Positions 31,541 through 42,900 of a DNA stretch of 64,000 nt are shown piece after piece (the stretch's first letter is position 1; each line of letters starts with the position of its first letter). The position numbers and the translations under genes were made by a program. This DNA is from Ottelia alismoides (taxonomy: Eukaryota; Streptophyta; Magnoliopsida; Alismatales; Hydrocharitaceae). Below the pieces are notes generated by a model that ran no database searches, was not told the origin of the DNA, and saw nothing but the letters and a program-made list of their open reading frames with translations. The DNA lies in contig JAZKJV010000091.1 of the NCBI GenBank assembly GCA_037367405.1, forward strand, positions 186,001 to 250,000, written 5' to 3'.

Positions 31541-33672
31541 ACGGCTTAGTAGTTCGTTTTATTTTCATTTTTCTTTTCGTTTTATTTTCGCGGCTTTTCG
31601 CGGCTCTTCGGAGCCCGCGGCTTTTCGCGGCTTTTTGTTTATATTTTCTTTTTGTCTTCTTCTGTTTTATTTTTATTTTCTTCTGTTTTTGTTTTTGTTT
31701 TATTTTGTGTGCTTTATTTTATTTTATATTTTTGCACATATACCCTTATTTTTCATTTGTCTTTATTTTCCTTTGATTATTATTTTATTATTGGTTCTGA
31801 CCACTCACCTCTTTTTCTTGCGAGGGCCCGAGGACCGCGGAGGCGACTTTCGAGGAGCCGATGCAACCGCAACACTTGGAGGCGGCTTCTTTCTCTACGA
31901 AGCCGCAGGAGAGAGCGAGAGTGAGAGAGTTGAGTGGGTGAGGTTAGATTAGGTTTTTATTTTCATTCTTATTATTATTGTAATAATACAGGGACAGGAC
32001 TTGGACACTCTTGTGACTTGACCGTAGCGGGTCTGTTTCACCGAGCACCGGTGTGCTCGGGGGACCCATTAGGACCTTCGCGGTTTTTCACGGCTTTTTC
32101 GCGGTTTTATCTTTCTTTTATTTCTGTCTTTTCCGGTTTTTCGCGGTTTTTTCTCGAGCCCCTAGATTTAGGATTTTCTGGTGAATGTGCCGTAACTAGT
32201 AGGATCCACATTCACGCATGTGCGGATTTTAGTGGGATTTTTGCATCCAAGCCCCTGGACTTTTGGTACGAGTTACCAAAAGGTCCAGGAACTTGGTTTT
32301 TATTACCAAAAGGCCCCTGAGTGCCCCAGGCACGCGCTACGCGCGTATTTAGCTGGGATTTTTGCACCTTGGCCCCCAGACTTGCGGGTATTTGCACTTA
32401 CGTCCCTGTGCACAGTGCCCCCTCTTTGATTTTTGAATAAATATCAAACCACCTCCAAATTCGATGAAAATTTGACACATGGCTCCTGCCATGTTGTTGG
32501 ATTTTTGAGAATTTTTTAGGACATTTTTTATTTCATTTAGTATTTTTAAAAAATTCAAAAACATCCTTTTTAGCTACTGTTTAGGTTTAAAAATACCAAA
32601 AAAATATAAAAACACCTTCAAAAATTCCAAAAAAATTAGTTACTGTTTCTTGTGTGTTGTTTGATTTTCTAGCCAATTTTGGCTATTTTTCATTGCTTAA
32701 AAACCCTAAAAATCTCAAAACCCCTAAAAACTCATAAAAATTATAATAAATAATATAAAAATCCAAAAACAATAATTTAGGTGTCCAAATTTTCCTTATT
32801 CTTTCTAGATTACAGGAAAATTACCTCCAGGGCTTGTTGAGATCCACAAATATTTTATTTTTGGATTTCAAGCCTTGCTGGACAGTACCTAGGCCTTTGA
32901 GCACTGTTTGATTTTTATAAAATAAAATATACATTAGAAAAATACCAAAAATTCACCAAAAACACTTAAAAACCTAAAAAACATAAAAACAATTTTTCTT
33001 TAATTTTTGCTTAATTTTTGGTGTGTTAAATAAATTGCTTAAGTTGGCTTGATTTTACTTTCTTTTATTTTCTTTATAATTCAAAAATCCAAAAAAATAT
33101 AAAAATTATTAAAAACCATTAAAAATCCTTGTTTTTCCTTTTATTTTCTTTTTACTACTTCGTAGGCCCTAGGCCAACCCGTGCTCCTTGTGTTCGACCC
33201 TGGGAGCTATACCAGGTTAATCTTATAGCTAGACCGCTCACTTTCGTGCTTGATTATTTTTATCTGTTTGAGTGGTTGATTTTTCTTGATTGAGTGACTC
33301 TGAGTGATAGAGGTCGCAACGACCTATTTAGTACCTTTACCTCGTTTGCTCGGGTCGCCCATCAGGGAGCTATACTAGGTTAATCCCATAGCTAGGACCG
33401 CTTGCCTTGATTGATTGATTTTATTTCTATTTCGCGGTTCGATATTTTTCTTGATACACCCATTCTCTGAGATCCGGGTCGCAACGACCCTTGTCTTATT
33501 ACCTTCACCCGGGTCTTGAGGTTTTTGCGGGTTATCATTCACCAAAATAAAATCGACAAGATAATGTGACCGAACTTTCACGGTCTTCAGCTCGCGTTGC
33601 GTTGGTGAACCGGGGGTTTGTTTTCAGATCATAATTTTTCCAGATCTCATCCGCCTTACTCGCCAGATCAAG
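31541..33672 (+). other. Retrotransposon leader with LTR-derived duplications
   Basis: Non-coding leader. 31560-32230 holds T-rich DNA with repeated TTTTCGCGGCT units. 32227-33363 is a diverged second copy of the LTR 3' part (30372-31517). Shared lines include CCCTGGACTTTTGGTACG, GGCACGCGC, GACACATGGCTCCTGCCATG, CCAACCCGTGCTCCT and CCTGGGAGCTATACCAGG; it ends CGCCCATCAG. A third, shorter repeat of the last module (GGAGCTATACTAGGTTAATC ... GGTCGCAACGACCC) covers 33364-33540. Open frames here are not credible genes. Confidence 0.7.
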
Positions 33673-36600
33673 ATGATGGGTAGACGGTCTCTTAGGCAGC
33701 CTCTGGCTGCACCGCTTTCGGGCACGTCTGCCTCATCATCTAGGTTGGCTCGTGAGAGCTCAGACCCGCTCTCCGAGCCCGAGTACAACTCCACCCTGTT
33801 CCCCCTCGACCCCCTTTCTGATCTTCCTGAGAGACACGAGCCTGAGGAGAGATTGATACATTTGACAGCACCTGAGTTGGGCTCGTTTGGTTTTGCAGAC
33901 GTCGCCATGGCCGGCAGTTCTGAGGATCGTTCCCGCACAGAGCACGTTGTGATGGATCAGGGAGCGATCAACTCCACCTTGATCGCCTCATTAGAGACGG
34001 TTCAGCAGCAGCTACGCGATCAGGGAGCATTTATGATTGAGATGAGGAGAGAGTTGGAGCGCCTCCGAGTAGAGCGAGATGAGCAGAGCGAGCCCGAGGA
34101 GATACCGGATGCAGAGGCACGAGCCGCAGCAGCAGCAGCAGCAGCCGCGGCCGCCGCCGCAGCGGCAGCAGCCGCGGGAGGAGGAGGACCACCTAGACCG
34201 ATGCGGGAGTTGCACAACCCCGGATCTACACTGATGCACCATTGGGTGGTGGTACCTGCTATCGTGGGGGACTTCAAGTTCCCCCCGAACACCCTGCAGA
34301 TGCTTCCTCGTTTTCACGGACTCGCCACTGAGGAGCCCCACCTCCACCTCCAGGAGTTTCTGATGATCTGCAGTACTGTCCACGACCGGCATGTGGACCA
34401 GGACACGATCCGGATGATAGCCTTCCCGTTTTCACTGGCAGATAGAGCAGCCACCTGGCTGAAGCATCTTGGGAGGTTTGTCTATACCTGGGAGCAGCTC
34501 CGCACCGAGTACTTGAACAAGTACTATCCACTCGGGCGGACGAATGCAGCGAGGGCCCTGATCAGCAACTTCTCCATGTTCCCCAACGAGCAGTTTCACG
34601 AGGCATGGGAGAGGTTCCGAGAGCTTCTGGACAGATGCCCGCACCACGACATCACGAAGCCGAACCTTGTGCAGAGCTTCTTCAGCGGGTTGACACCAGA
34701 GCTACAGGGCCTGGTGAATGCTTCTTGCAGCGGGTCCTACTTCGCCAAGGACCACGACCAGGTCTGGGCCATCTTCGAGGAGATGGCTGAGAACTATATG
34801 GTGATGTCTCAGACCAGGTTGTATACTCAGAAGACCCAGCCACATCAGCTAGGACCCACGCAGTACCAACGGATAGCACGGGTAGATGCCGGTCCATCCA
34901 GTTCGTCCGCAGCAGCAGCAGCACAGGCAGAGTCTTCAGCTGCAGACATGGGCATTATCAGCGAGAAGCTGGACCGCATGGAGCTGATCGAGAAGAAGCA
35001 GTGCCAGAGTATCACGCAGATGAAGCAGATGGCACAGGTTCTGAGCGACATGAAGACACAGCTCATGTGTCTCCAGGAGGCACAGACGGCTTCTCAGCCC
35101 CGTCTTCAGTCGCGAGGCGACGCCGGCAGCAGCAGCAGCTCGTCCCAGCGCTCCAGCACCCACGTGCAGCCTAGACAGGTTCACCTTGTACAGGCGGAGC
35201 CGTACCAGCAGCCGCAACCCACCTACCAGTCCCCACCATCTCCAGAGATGCAGATGGTGGTCTACCAGCCGGACCAGCCTCTGGCAGTACTCCCGCCAGC
35301 CCCCTTCGATGCCGAGCCGTTGATGGATGTCAACGGGATTTGGTATGACCGCCCCCAGCCTGGGATCCGACGAGACCATCCCGGATTCAGATGGGGGAGT
35401 GGTGGTACCCAGCCCCAGCAGCAGCCGTCAGGACAGGGAGGGCAGTACTCCCAGCAGAGAGATCACCACCAGCCGCAGCAGCAGCCGCCCCCAGCATATC
35501 AGCAGCACCAGTCATCCTTCGGTCCGCGTCCCTATCAGCAGCAGGGACAGTCGTGGAGACGTGAGCAGCAGGCTCACCCGGGATACCAACAACATCACCC
35601 TCCTTCATATCCCTCTTACCAGCACCAGCCGCAGCAGTTCCAGCAGCCTCACCCACAGAGAGGCCACCCGTCGGGCTCCCACGAGAGCCCCGCTTTGGAT
35701 GACATCGCCCGCCTCCTCACGGACCAGCAGGCCACATTCCGACGGGAGATGGACGAGTTCCACCAAGAGATGCGGGACCTGGTGAGAGGGAAGGCCGCAA
35801 TACCAGCCCAGATAGAGCCGAATCCGAACAACCTCAAGAGGAAATATGAGCAGGTAGTACATACTGAGTTAGCCACTCCTAGTGACCCATTTGATGATAC
35901 ATCTTCGGATCTATTTGATGCTGATTTTGTCACATTTAGGAGCGGTAGGACCCTAGCAGGCGGCGGCGCCTCATCTGAGCTTCACCACGAGGACACTTCA
36001 GAGGCGCCACAGGAGGAGGAGAGCGGTACTGAGGCCGCTCCAGACGATGACGGTGGCACTGAGGCCACCAAGGATGCTGATCCCACCGGCGGTACTGAGG
36101 ACGCCGCTCCACCAGATCTAGGAGGTGGTACTGATGCCACCCGTTCAGCCGAGCCAGCCCGCGGTACTGAGGCCGCACGACGTCTTCCAGCAGCAGCAGC
36201 AGAGCCAGCCCGTGGTGGTACTGAGGCCACCGGTGTTTGTACAGATAGAGATGTTGTCTTTCCTCGTATTCCTGTATCTCAGAACTCTGTTGTGAATAAA
36301 GGAAAAGGTTTACTTTCTTCTGGTCCCACTGTGGTGCATGATGTATGTGTGGATCCGGTCCTTGAACCGCTTAGACCTTTTCCTAGTCCTTCATCTGAGA
36401 AGGACCCAGTGATCCCCTTCCCTAGAGCCCTTCAGATGGGGAAGGGGAAGAAAAAAGAAAATCCAAAAAAGAGAGAGCTTGAGGAGTTCAGCCAGAGCAT
36501 GATCGATCGATTCCACATCCAGCTGACCCTCCAGGAGGCTTTGCAGCACATCCCCCTTCTCCAGCGATCTTTGAGAGACAGGACTACAGTCAGGAGGAGG

Positions 36601-37257
36601 AGGAGGAACCACACTTCAGAGATACATGTGCCGACGAAAGCCACGTGTTTTGCGATCCAGAACCGCCTGCCAGCCAAGAGGCCAGATTCAGGGGCCCCGT
36701 ATGTCAGATGCCAGATTAGTGAGCAGAGGTTCGACCGTACTCTTCTAGATAGCGGATCGTCGATCAACCTTCTTCCGGCAGCCCTTCTCGACCGCTTCGA
36801 GTTGGGCACTCTTCGACAGAGCAGGACAGTCCTTCAGTTCGTTGATCGATCTGTCAAGAGGCCGAAGGGGTTATTACGAGACGTTATCGTCACGATTCAG
36901 GGCCTGAAATTCTCCGTGGACTTCGTAGTGCTGGACATGGAGATCCCTGAGTCAGTGGCCGATACCCCTATCATCCTTGGTCGTCCGTTCTTGGCCACAG
37001 CCAAGGCGGTGACTGATCATGATAGCGGGAAGGTGTACTTTCGCGTCGAGGGCGAGAGTATACAAATAGAGACGGTTGAGGACTACAGAGCTAGATTCAG
37101 AGCCCGCTCAGATGCGAGTACAGACTCAGAGCAGCTGACAGACGCAGAGCCAGACATCCACCAGGACTGTGATTTTGTGATCACAGATGATGAGGCAGCT
37201 TGGGCAGATCTTGAGACACAGACCACCCTCTCACTTTCAGATACAGCTGATGCATAG
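33673..37257 (+). CDS. Athila-like gag-protease polyprotein
   Basis: A 1,194-codon open frame, the structural gene of the element. Residues ~150-170 are polyalanine. Residues ~245-380 form the Retrotrans_gag capsid domain (FPFSLADRAATWLKHLGRFV, YLNKYYPLGRTNAARALISN, NEQFHEAWERFRELLDRCPH, LVQSFFSGLTPELQGLVNAS). A long Gln/Pro/Ser-rich linker (~480-720) and an acidic stretch with five or more GGTEA/GGTDA-type repeats (~770-860) follow. The retropepsin-like domain starts near residue 1010: YVRCQISEQRFDRTLLDSGS with catalytic DSG at about 1026, then VDFVVLDMEIPESVADTPII and LGRPFLATAKAVTD. No zinc knuckle is visible. The stop at 37257 is followed by integrase-tail sequence instead of RT, so pol was deleted. 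The open frame suggests recent activity in trans. Start chosen at the MMGRRS pair. Confidence 0.85.
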   Translation: MMGRRSLRQPLAAPLSGTSASSSRLARESSDPLSEPEYNSTLFPLDPLSDLPERHEPEERLIHLTAPELGSFGFADVAMAGSSEDRSRTEHVVMDQGAINSTLIASLETVQQQLRDQGAFMIEMRRELERLRVERDEQSEPEEIPDAEARAAAAAAAAAAAAAAAAAAGGGGPPRPMRELHNPGSTLMHHWVVVPAIVGDFKFPPNTLQMLPRFHGLATEEPHLHLQEFLMICSTVHDRHVDQDTIRMIAFPFSLADRAATWLKHLGRFVYTWEQLRTEYLNKYYPLGRTNAARALISNFSMFPNEQFHEAWERFRELLDRCPHHDITKPNLVQSFFSGLTPELQGLVNASCSGSYFAKDHDQVWAIFEEMAENYMVMSQTRLYTQKTQPHQLGPTQYQRIARVDAGPSSSSAAAAAQAESSAADMGIISEKLDRMELIEKKQCQSITQMKQMAQVLSDMKTQLMCLQEAQTASQPRLQSRGDAGSSSSSSQRSSTHVQPRQVHLVQAEPYQQPQPTYQSPPSPEMQMVVYQPDQPLAVLPPAPFDAEPLMDVNGIWYDRPQPGIRRDHPGFRWGSGGTQPQQQPSGQGGQYSQQRDHHQPQQQPPPAYQQHQSSFGPRPYQQQGQSWRREQQAHPGYQQHHPPSYPSYQHQPQQFQQPHPQRGHPSGSHESPALDDIARLLTDQQATFRREMDEFHQEMRDLVRGKAAIPAQIEPNPNNLKRKYEQVVHTELATPSDPFDDTSSDLFDADFVTFRSGRTLAGGGASSELHHEDTSEAPQEEESGTEAAPDDDGGTEATKDADPTGGTEDAAPPDLGGGTDATRSAEPARGTEAARRLPAAAAEPARGGTEATGVCTDRDVVFPRIPVSQNSVVNKGKGLLSSGPTVVHDVCVDPVLEPLRPFPSPSSEKDPVIPFPRALQMGKGKKKENPKKRELEEFSQSMIDRFHIQLTLQEALQHIPLLQRSLRDRTTVRRRRRNHTSEIHVPTKATCFAIQNRLPAKRPDSGAPYVRCQISEQRFDRTLLDSGSSINLLPAALLDRFELGTLRQSRTVLQFVDRSVKRPKGLLRDVIVTIQGLKFSVDFVVLDMEIPESVADTPIILGRPFLATAKAVTDHDSGKVYFRVEGESIQIETVEDYRARFRARSDASTDSEQLTDAEPDIHQDCDFVITDDEAAWADLETQTTLSLSDTADA

Positions 37258-37909
37258 ACGACAGCAGAGGAGAGTCTGGAGAGCACAGACCTGGTTCCGG
37301 ATACCATTGAGGCAGCAGAGCCGGTCCTAGATCGCAGCACGATGTTTAGCGATGGTGGTGCTGAGGCCACCTTGTTTTCCAGTGGTACTGATGCCACCGC
37401 GGTTGATACAGATCCCTCGGATTCAGAGTCTGATTGGGCCGATTGTTTTGATCAGATGCCAGACCTGATTCCACCTGAGCCTACAGATGAGGAGGAGGTA
37501 GAGGCAGAGCAGACCAGAGACAGTGCAGTTGAGCCGCCTTCCCCCGATCCAGTTTGCGAAAGTACGCTTTCACTTTCCCAGGCAGATTTGGCCGACCTTG
37601 CAGCTTTCTCAAGTAGCCTACATTATAAGGAGAAAGTCAAGGAGTGGCATGATTCTCATATCAGCCACAAACATTTTGACATTGGACAGAGAGTATGGCT
37701 GTTTGATGCGAGGCTTAGATTATTTCCAGGGAAGCTACAGAGCAAATGGAAAAGGACCTTATCTGGTTAGGAAGGTACACGACAACGGTAGCATCGACAT
37801 ATCTGAGTTGTCTTCTGAGAGTACCTTCCGAGTGAACGGCCAGCGGCTCAAGCCATTACTAGATCATGAGCCGCGGGTCGTCGATCTTGCCCCTATTCAT
37901 TTTGCGTGA
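37258..37909 (+). pseudogene. Athila-like integrase C-terminal remnant after an internal deletion
   Basis: 37342-37660 is acidic linker sequence continuing the GGTEA/GGTDA-type repeats of gag-pro. From about 37620 it reads YKEKVKEWHDSHISHKHFDI, then GQRVWLFDARLRLFPGKLQS and, in the next frame, GPYLVRKVHDNGSIDISEL and FRVNGQRLKPLLDHE. This is the SH3-like C-terminus of gypsy integrase. One extra A in the run near 37746 (TGGAAAAGGACC) causes the frame change. Everything from RT to the integrase core is absent between protease and this tail. Confidence 0.8.
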
Positions 37910-38040
37910 GATGTGGTCTTTGACTCACATCTAATGCATCTCACGCCTGAGTTTCACTGATCTTCCGCTGTATATAGATCCAGATGTCCATATCACCACA
38001 TTCTTTAGTCCCACATCCCTTTCTTCATCTTATGATTACG

Positions 38041-38390
38041 CTATACTTAGGGTGCACTTTACCCTAAGTATAGGGGGGATGTGAGACCTTTTGGGTATTT
38101 CTTTTGTTTCTGTCTACCCCTGTTTTGCTGCCTATACTTAGGGATATTTCACCCTAAGTATAGGGGGGGCAGACCCTGTACATTCTCCACTCGGTTTTCC
38201 CTTCGTGTACAGCCTGCTATACTTAGGATTACTTGATCCTAAGTATAGGGGGAAGACCTGAGTCCCTTTTGACTTTTCATTTCCCTTTTGTATAGCCTTT
38301 CTTTTCACTTCCCTATACATAGCACGAGTTATGTCTTCTTCATCGCTCTTGACTCTGAGGACATCGTTCGAGCTAAGTATAGGGGGGTGT
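38041..38390 (+). repeat. Repeated polypurine-tract hairpins
   Basis: Three palindromes end in AAGTATAGGGGG: 38041-38073 (arms CTATACTTAGGGT/ACCCTAAGTATAG), 38131-38164 (CCTATACTTAGGG/CCCTAAGTATAGG) and 38217-38248 (CTATACTTAGGAT/ATCCTAAGTATAG). A fourth single arm, GCTAAGTATAGGGGGG, is at 38372-38387. The G-runs copy the true polypurine tract at 39979-39994. In the third hairpin the stem change is paired on both sides. Confidence 0.85.
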
Positions 38391-39978
38391 GTATATATTT
38401 CATATATACTTTAGCCATAACTCGTACTTTGTGTGAGTGTGTTAATAAATAAAAATGGCTAAAAACCACAAAAATTAAAAAATTTTCATGTACATAATCT
38501 TCTTTTATTTGCACATACATAGCTAGTGTACAAATTATTTTTGTAAAAATGATTTCAAAAATCTTTTGTGTAAAGCTTGTGTAAATATTTTCTTATCAAA
38601 ATTATGTATATAGTACAAAATTTTTCCAAAATGTTTTGAAAATCAAAAGTTTGCAAAAGTTGTGTGTAAATGTGTGTAATTATCTTTTTGCAAAACTTGC
38701 ACTTCATGCATCATCATTCATGATTTCAAAACATTTTTCAAAAATTTTGCATGTTTGTAAAATATTGTGTAAATAAGCATCTTTTTGTACATATGTACAT
38801 AGTTTTTCTTGGATGATAGTTGACATTTAAACTAGCCTGGAATCAAATTGAGAAGTGGAGCTTGATTAAGATCTTAATCCACCTAACTTCTAAGAGGAAC
38901 CTTATAGGGCTTAGGTTTAAGGCTTTTCAGGTCCATGGTGACTTAATTCTTTGAGTCCACTAGGCTATGATCACATGTCATCTCAATGAGCCTAAGTAGA
39001 GCATTTAACAACAACACATGACTCATATAGATTATGGCTTTACTTGGACACCAGCACTATGCACCGAGCTCTCTACGGATGAGGTGGTGAGGAGGCAGTC
39101 TTCCTTGGCTTGGGGTAGCATATGAGGGTAGTACTTCTAGGCGGAACCTCTCTTCTTCTTATAGTGAAGGAAGTGCATCTCAACTTGGTCTGGTTGCCAT
39201 GAGGTCTAACGACGGGAGTTGTGGGTTGCAATAAAGCTTCAAAAGAGGGATAGTCTACTGGCTCAAGAGGAAAAACTCCTTGTATATATGCTGCACATGT
39301 ATATGTTGTATAGATGCACTCGAAAAAAATGTGCAAAAAGAAAAGAACTCCAAAAAAGTGGTGGGTCTGAGAGAAAATGATAATCCCACCGGAGTATGTA
39401 TATAGAGTGCAATAAGCAAAGCTTGGTTTCATGATCCACCTGTTGTAGCTTGCAGCAGGGAGACTTGGCTACATTGGTCAAGCTCCCAAGGGTACTTGGC
39501 TACACTGGCCTTGACCCATTCTCTTCTTCCCCCTCTTCTTGAGCCGGTTGTACTTGAACTTAGAAGGGAATACCCCGCTCCTCGAGGAAAGAGTGGCCAG
39601 ATTGAGGTCATAGAGTTACCTTGTTGGGGAGGGTTGTCAAGTTGCCATTTCTGAGGTGGAGAGCTTAGACCTCACTTTCACAGGACAAGAAAAGATTCAT
39701 GGTCTTCAGGGTTTGTGCTTGATGACTTGTTCTGATCTCGAGCATTGAGGAGTCTTGGTTATAGATTGGTGGAACTTAGAGGCTGTTAGGTTTTAAGCTT
39801 AAGTCTAAATAAGGTTCCGACACATTAATAATCCAAAGATCTGATTGAGCTCCATACCTCAATTTAATGAGGGCAGGTTTAATAATCAACCTTGATCCAT
39901 GTACATCCTCTTTTTCTTTTTCTTTTTCTTTCTTTTTCACTTCTTTTTCAAATAAGTGTTTGCTAAGGGACTAGCAAA
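38391..39978 (+). other. Athila-like 3' non-coding region
   Basis: AT-rich DNA with TTTTGTAAA/TGTGTAAAT repeats (38500-38800), then ordinary-looking sequence. Athila elements may carry an env-like gene here; no plus-strand frame of that kind is seen. The minus-strand frame at 39073-39432 has no supporting motif. Confidence 0.5.
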
Positions 39979-39994
39979 GTTAAGTATAGGGGGG
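39979..39994 (+). other. Polypurine tract of the Athila-like element
   Basis: TTAAGTATAGGGGGG sits immediately before the 3' LTR (TGATGAATAC at 39995), the normal site of plus-strand DNA priming. It matches the four upstream copies at 38041-38390. Confidence 0.8.
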
Positions 39995-42900
39995 TGATGA
40001 ATACCCATTCATCACTCTTTATTCTTATATTTTAGCTACAAAAACCTATCCAAATGCATGTAGATATTTGTAAATAGGGATACTTAGCAAAAGCATGCAT
40101 TGTGTAAAATTCTATAATTAGCATGTTTTTGTGCAAAAATAAAAGAATAAAGATGAAAAAGAAAAAGAGGGAAATATTTAGAATAAATATTGAGCAACCT
40201 AACCCAAGGGAGGGCTCAGCATGGGCCTGACCGCATAAAAGCCAAAGTAGAGGGAGATAGGGGCTCATGTGTAAATATTTGTACATAAGTTTATATTTTC
40301 CTCACCCAAAAATATGCTTTTACATATTTGTATATATTTAGAAAATATTAAAAAAACAAAATAAAAATGTGAAAATCAAAAAGAACAAAAATATCCTTTC
40401 ACCATGTACATAGACCATACCCCTTTATTTATTTAACCTTGTAAATAAATAAAATTATTTTCTAAACTTTTTGTAAATATTCTATGTTATATATTGTAAA
40501 TAAATAAAATAAGAAACAAAACAAAAATCAAATAAAAATTACAAAATTAAAATATAAAAATACATTGTATATATACCATGTATATAAATGTATATATCTA
40601 TTTATTTCACCTATGTATATAAATAATTAAAATCAAATAAAAATACCCTTTTATTCCTCATTTTATTCTATAAATAAATAAAATATAAAATAGGAATAAA
40701 ATTGTACAAAAATAATCATTAAAAATCAAAAATCAAAAACCAACATATTGTACATATACCTATATATAGCTATATATTGTAAATACTTTATTTTTATTTC
40801 CAAAAATTAATTAAAAATCACCAAAAAATAGAAAAAAAATAATATAGAAATATTTCATGTTTTGGGTTTTTGCTGATTCGGCCCCTAGCTATGTGTATTT
40901 GTCATTCTTTGATCCAGCCACGTGGCCGTCAGCCATTGGCCCTGGGGGATGTTGACCGCCCGGTCAACTGACCCTCCCCCCCAGGACCACCTCCCACGGG
41001 TTTGAGCACCGGACTCTTTTCTCGGATTTATACCCGCTCAACCCGATTGCCTAATACCTAAACCCCGGCTCCGTTTGACACTTCCCACATCCGACACCCT
41101 CGCCGGGCGTCAATATCGGGGTCCGCGCGCCACCATGACCCTACCCGAGCTGTTTTTCTCGGACCCCTAGCCACTTAAATACCGAGCTCCGCCTCCTCAT
41201 TCTCTATCTTTGGCTAATCCGCTCCACCCCCAGTGAGCTCCAGTGCCCGAGCGTGAGTGACAGCTCGCTCCAGGTGCCGTCGCAGCGAGGAGAGGGGCCG
41301 GTTTCCATTGATCCGGCGACTTAGCACCGCCGTGCTCCGCCCAGAGCAGGAGCTCGAGCCTCGGGCCGAGACAACCCTTGAGGCCACGACCAGGAGCTAC
41401 CTCAGCTCCAGCATAGTCTCCTCGACCGCCCAGGTAATCCCTTAGCTTCCTTATTTAGTCTAATTTTCATTTTGCCCCAAATCACACCGCCGTCGTGTTT
41501 CACCGATTCCGACCGCCTCGCACCCCCACTCGATCATCGGAATCCACTATCACCTCCGCCTTCCTTCCGCGCACCTTCTCCATACACCCATCCAACCCAG
41601 CTCGCACAGGAGCTGGGGTTCGAGCTCTACCGTCCGTCGCTTCGCCGGAGCTCGCCCATCTCGCCCCACCGGTCACCTCCACGACGCCTAATCGGGTCGA
41701 GGCACTTTGCCCTCGACCCGCGAATATCCTGGTCCCTTTTGCAGGTCAGTGCGAGCCCATCTGAAGGCTCGAGTCTTCCGGGCCAGGAGCTCTCCTCCGC
41801 CGACCTCGCCGGAGCCCTTCCGGGGCTCGGCTGGGCCATCGGAGACCACCATCAGCTGCGGAGCTTCATTGCGCACCTTCTCCGATCTCCGGAGGCAGCA
41901 GGGGAGGATCCCAGCGCTCACACGAGGCCGGCGAAAGTCGCCGGGCACCTGTTCTTCGAGGATCTTCAGCCGTCGTCCGATCAGCCTCGACCTCCAGTTT
42001 TCATCTCGTCCATCCATTCCCGGAGGAGCAGTCACCGCTCGATCATTCAGAGGGACGATCTGGACCATCCAAGCAGGGAGAGAGAGGCACCAGCCACCAG
42101 CGTCCGTCAGATCTTCCACGTGCCCTCTTCTCAGACGTCGATCAGGCCCACGTGCGAAAGGAGAAAGGCGCCCGCGTCCAGACCCGTCGGATCAGCCACG
42201 CGTCAATCATCCGGCCCTCGACGTTAAATAAGGGGTAATTTGTCTTAGGCCCCCTCTTAGTTTATGCTTTTAGTTTCAGTCCTGTAAATATTTTGCGTAC
42301 TTTATTTACGTTGGGTTATTTGCACATTGGACCTCATACTTTAGTTTATTTGCATGTATGCCCCTGTCAGTATGAGCCACGTGCTTCGTCACGTGTGATT
42401 TTGGTGTATTTGCAACCTTAGCCCCTGTTGTTCTGGATGTTTAGAAATGAATAAAAACTTTTGAGTATTTGCATCTATGCCCCTGTGAATGTTTTAATTG
42501 CGCATGTGCGCTTATTTTAGGGTAAATTGCATCTGAGGTCCCTGGACTTTTGGTACGTGTTACCAAGTAGTCCCCGGACCTTATTTTCTTTACAAAGAGG
42601 TCCCTGAGTGCCCCAGGCACGCGCCGCGCGCGTGCGTCGCTGGGTATTTTGCACCTGGACCCCCAGAACTTAGGGTATTTGCACTTCAGTCCCTGTGCAC
42701 AGTGCCCTCTTTGGATTTTTGAATAAAAATCAAATCACCTCCAAATTCGATGAAAATTTGACACATGGCTCCTGCCATGTTGTAGGATTTTTGAGAATTT
42801 TTTAGGACATTTTTGAGTTTATTTGTTATTTTTAAAAATTCAAAAACCCTTATTTCAGCTACTGTCTAGTTTTAAAAACCCCAAAAAAATATAAAAACCC

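Noticed and set aside
39073..39481. Possible env-like gene in the 3' part of the Athila-like element
   Set aside because: The frame is on the wrong strand and has no signal, transmembrane or env-like pattern that I can support.
41472..42231. 251- and 174-codon frames inside the 3' LTR
   Set aside because: The long one depends on a single base that is a stop in the sister LTR, so it is not a conserved gene.
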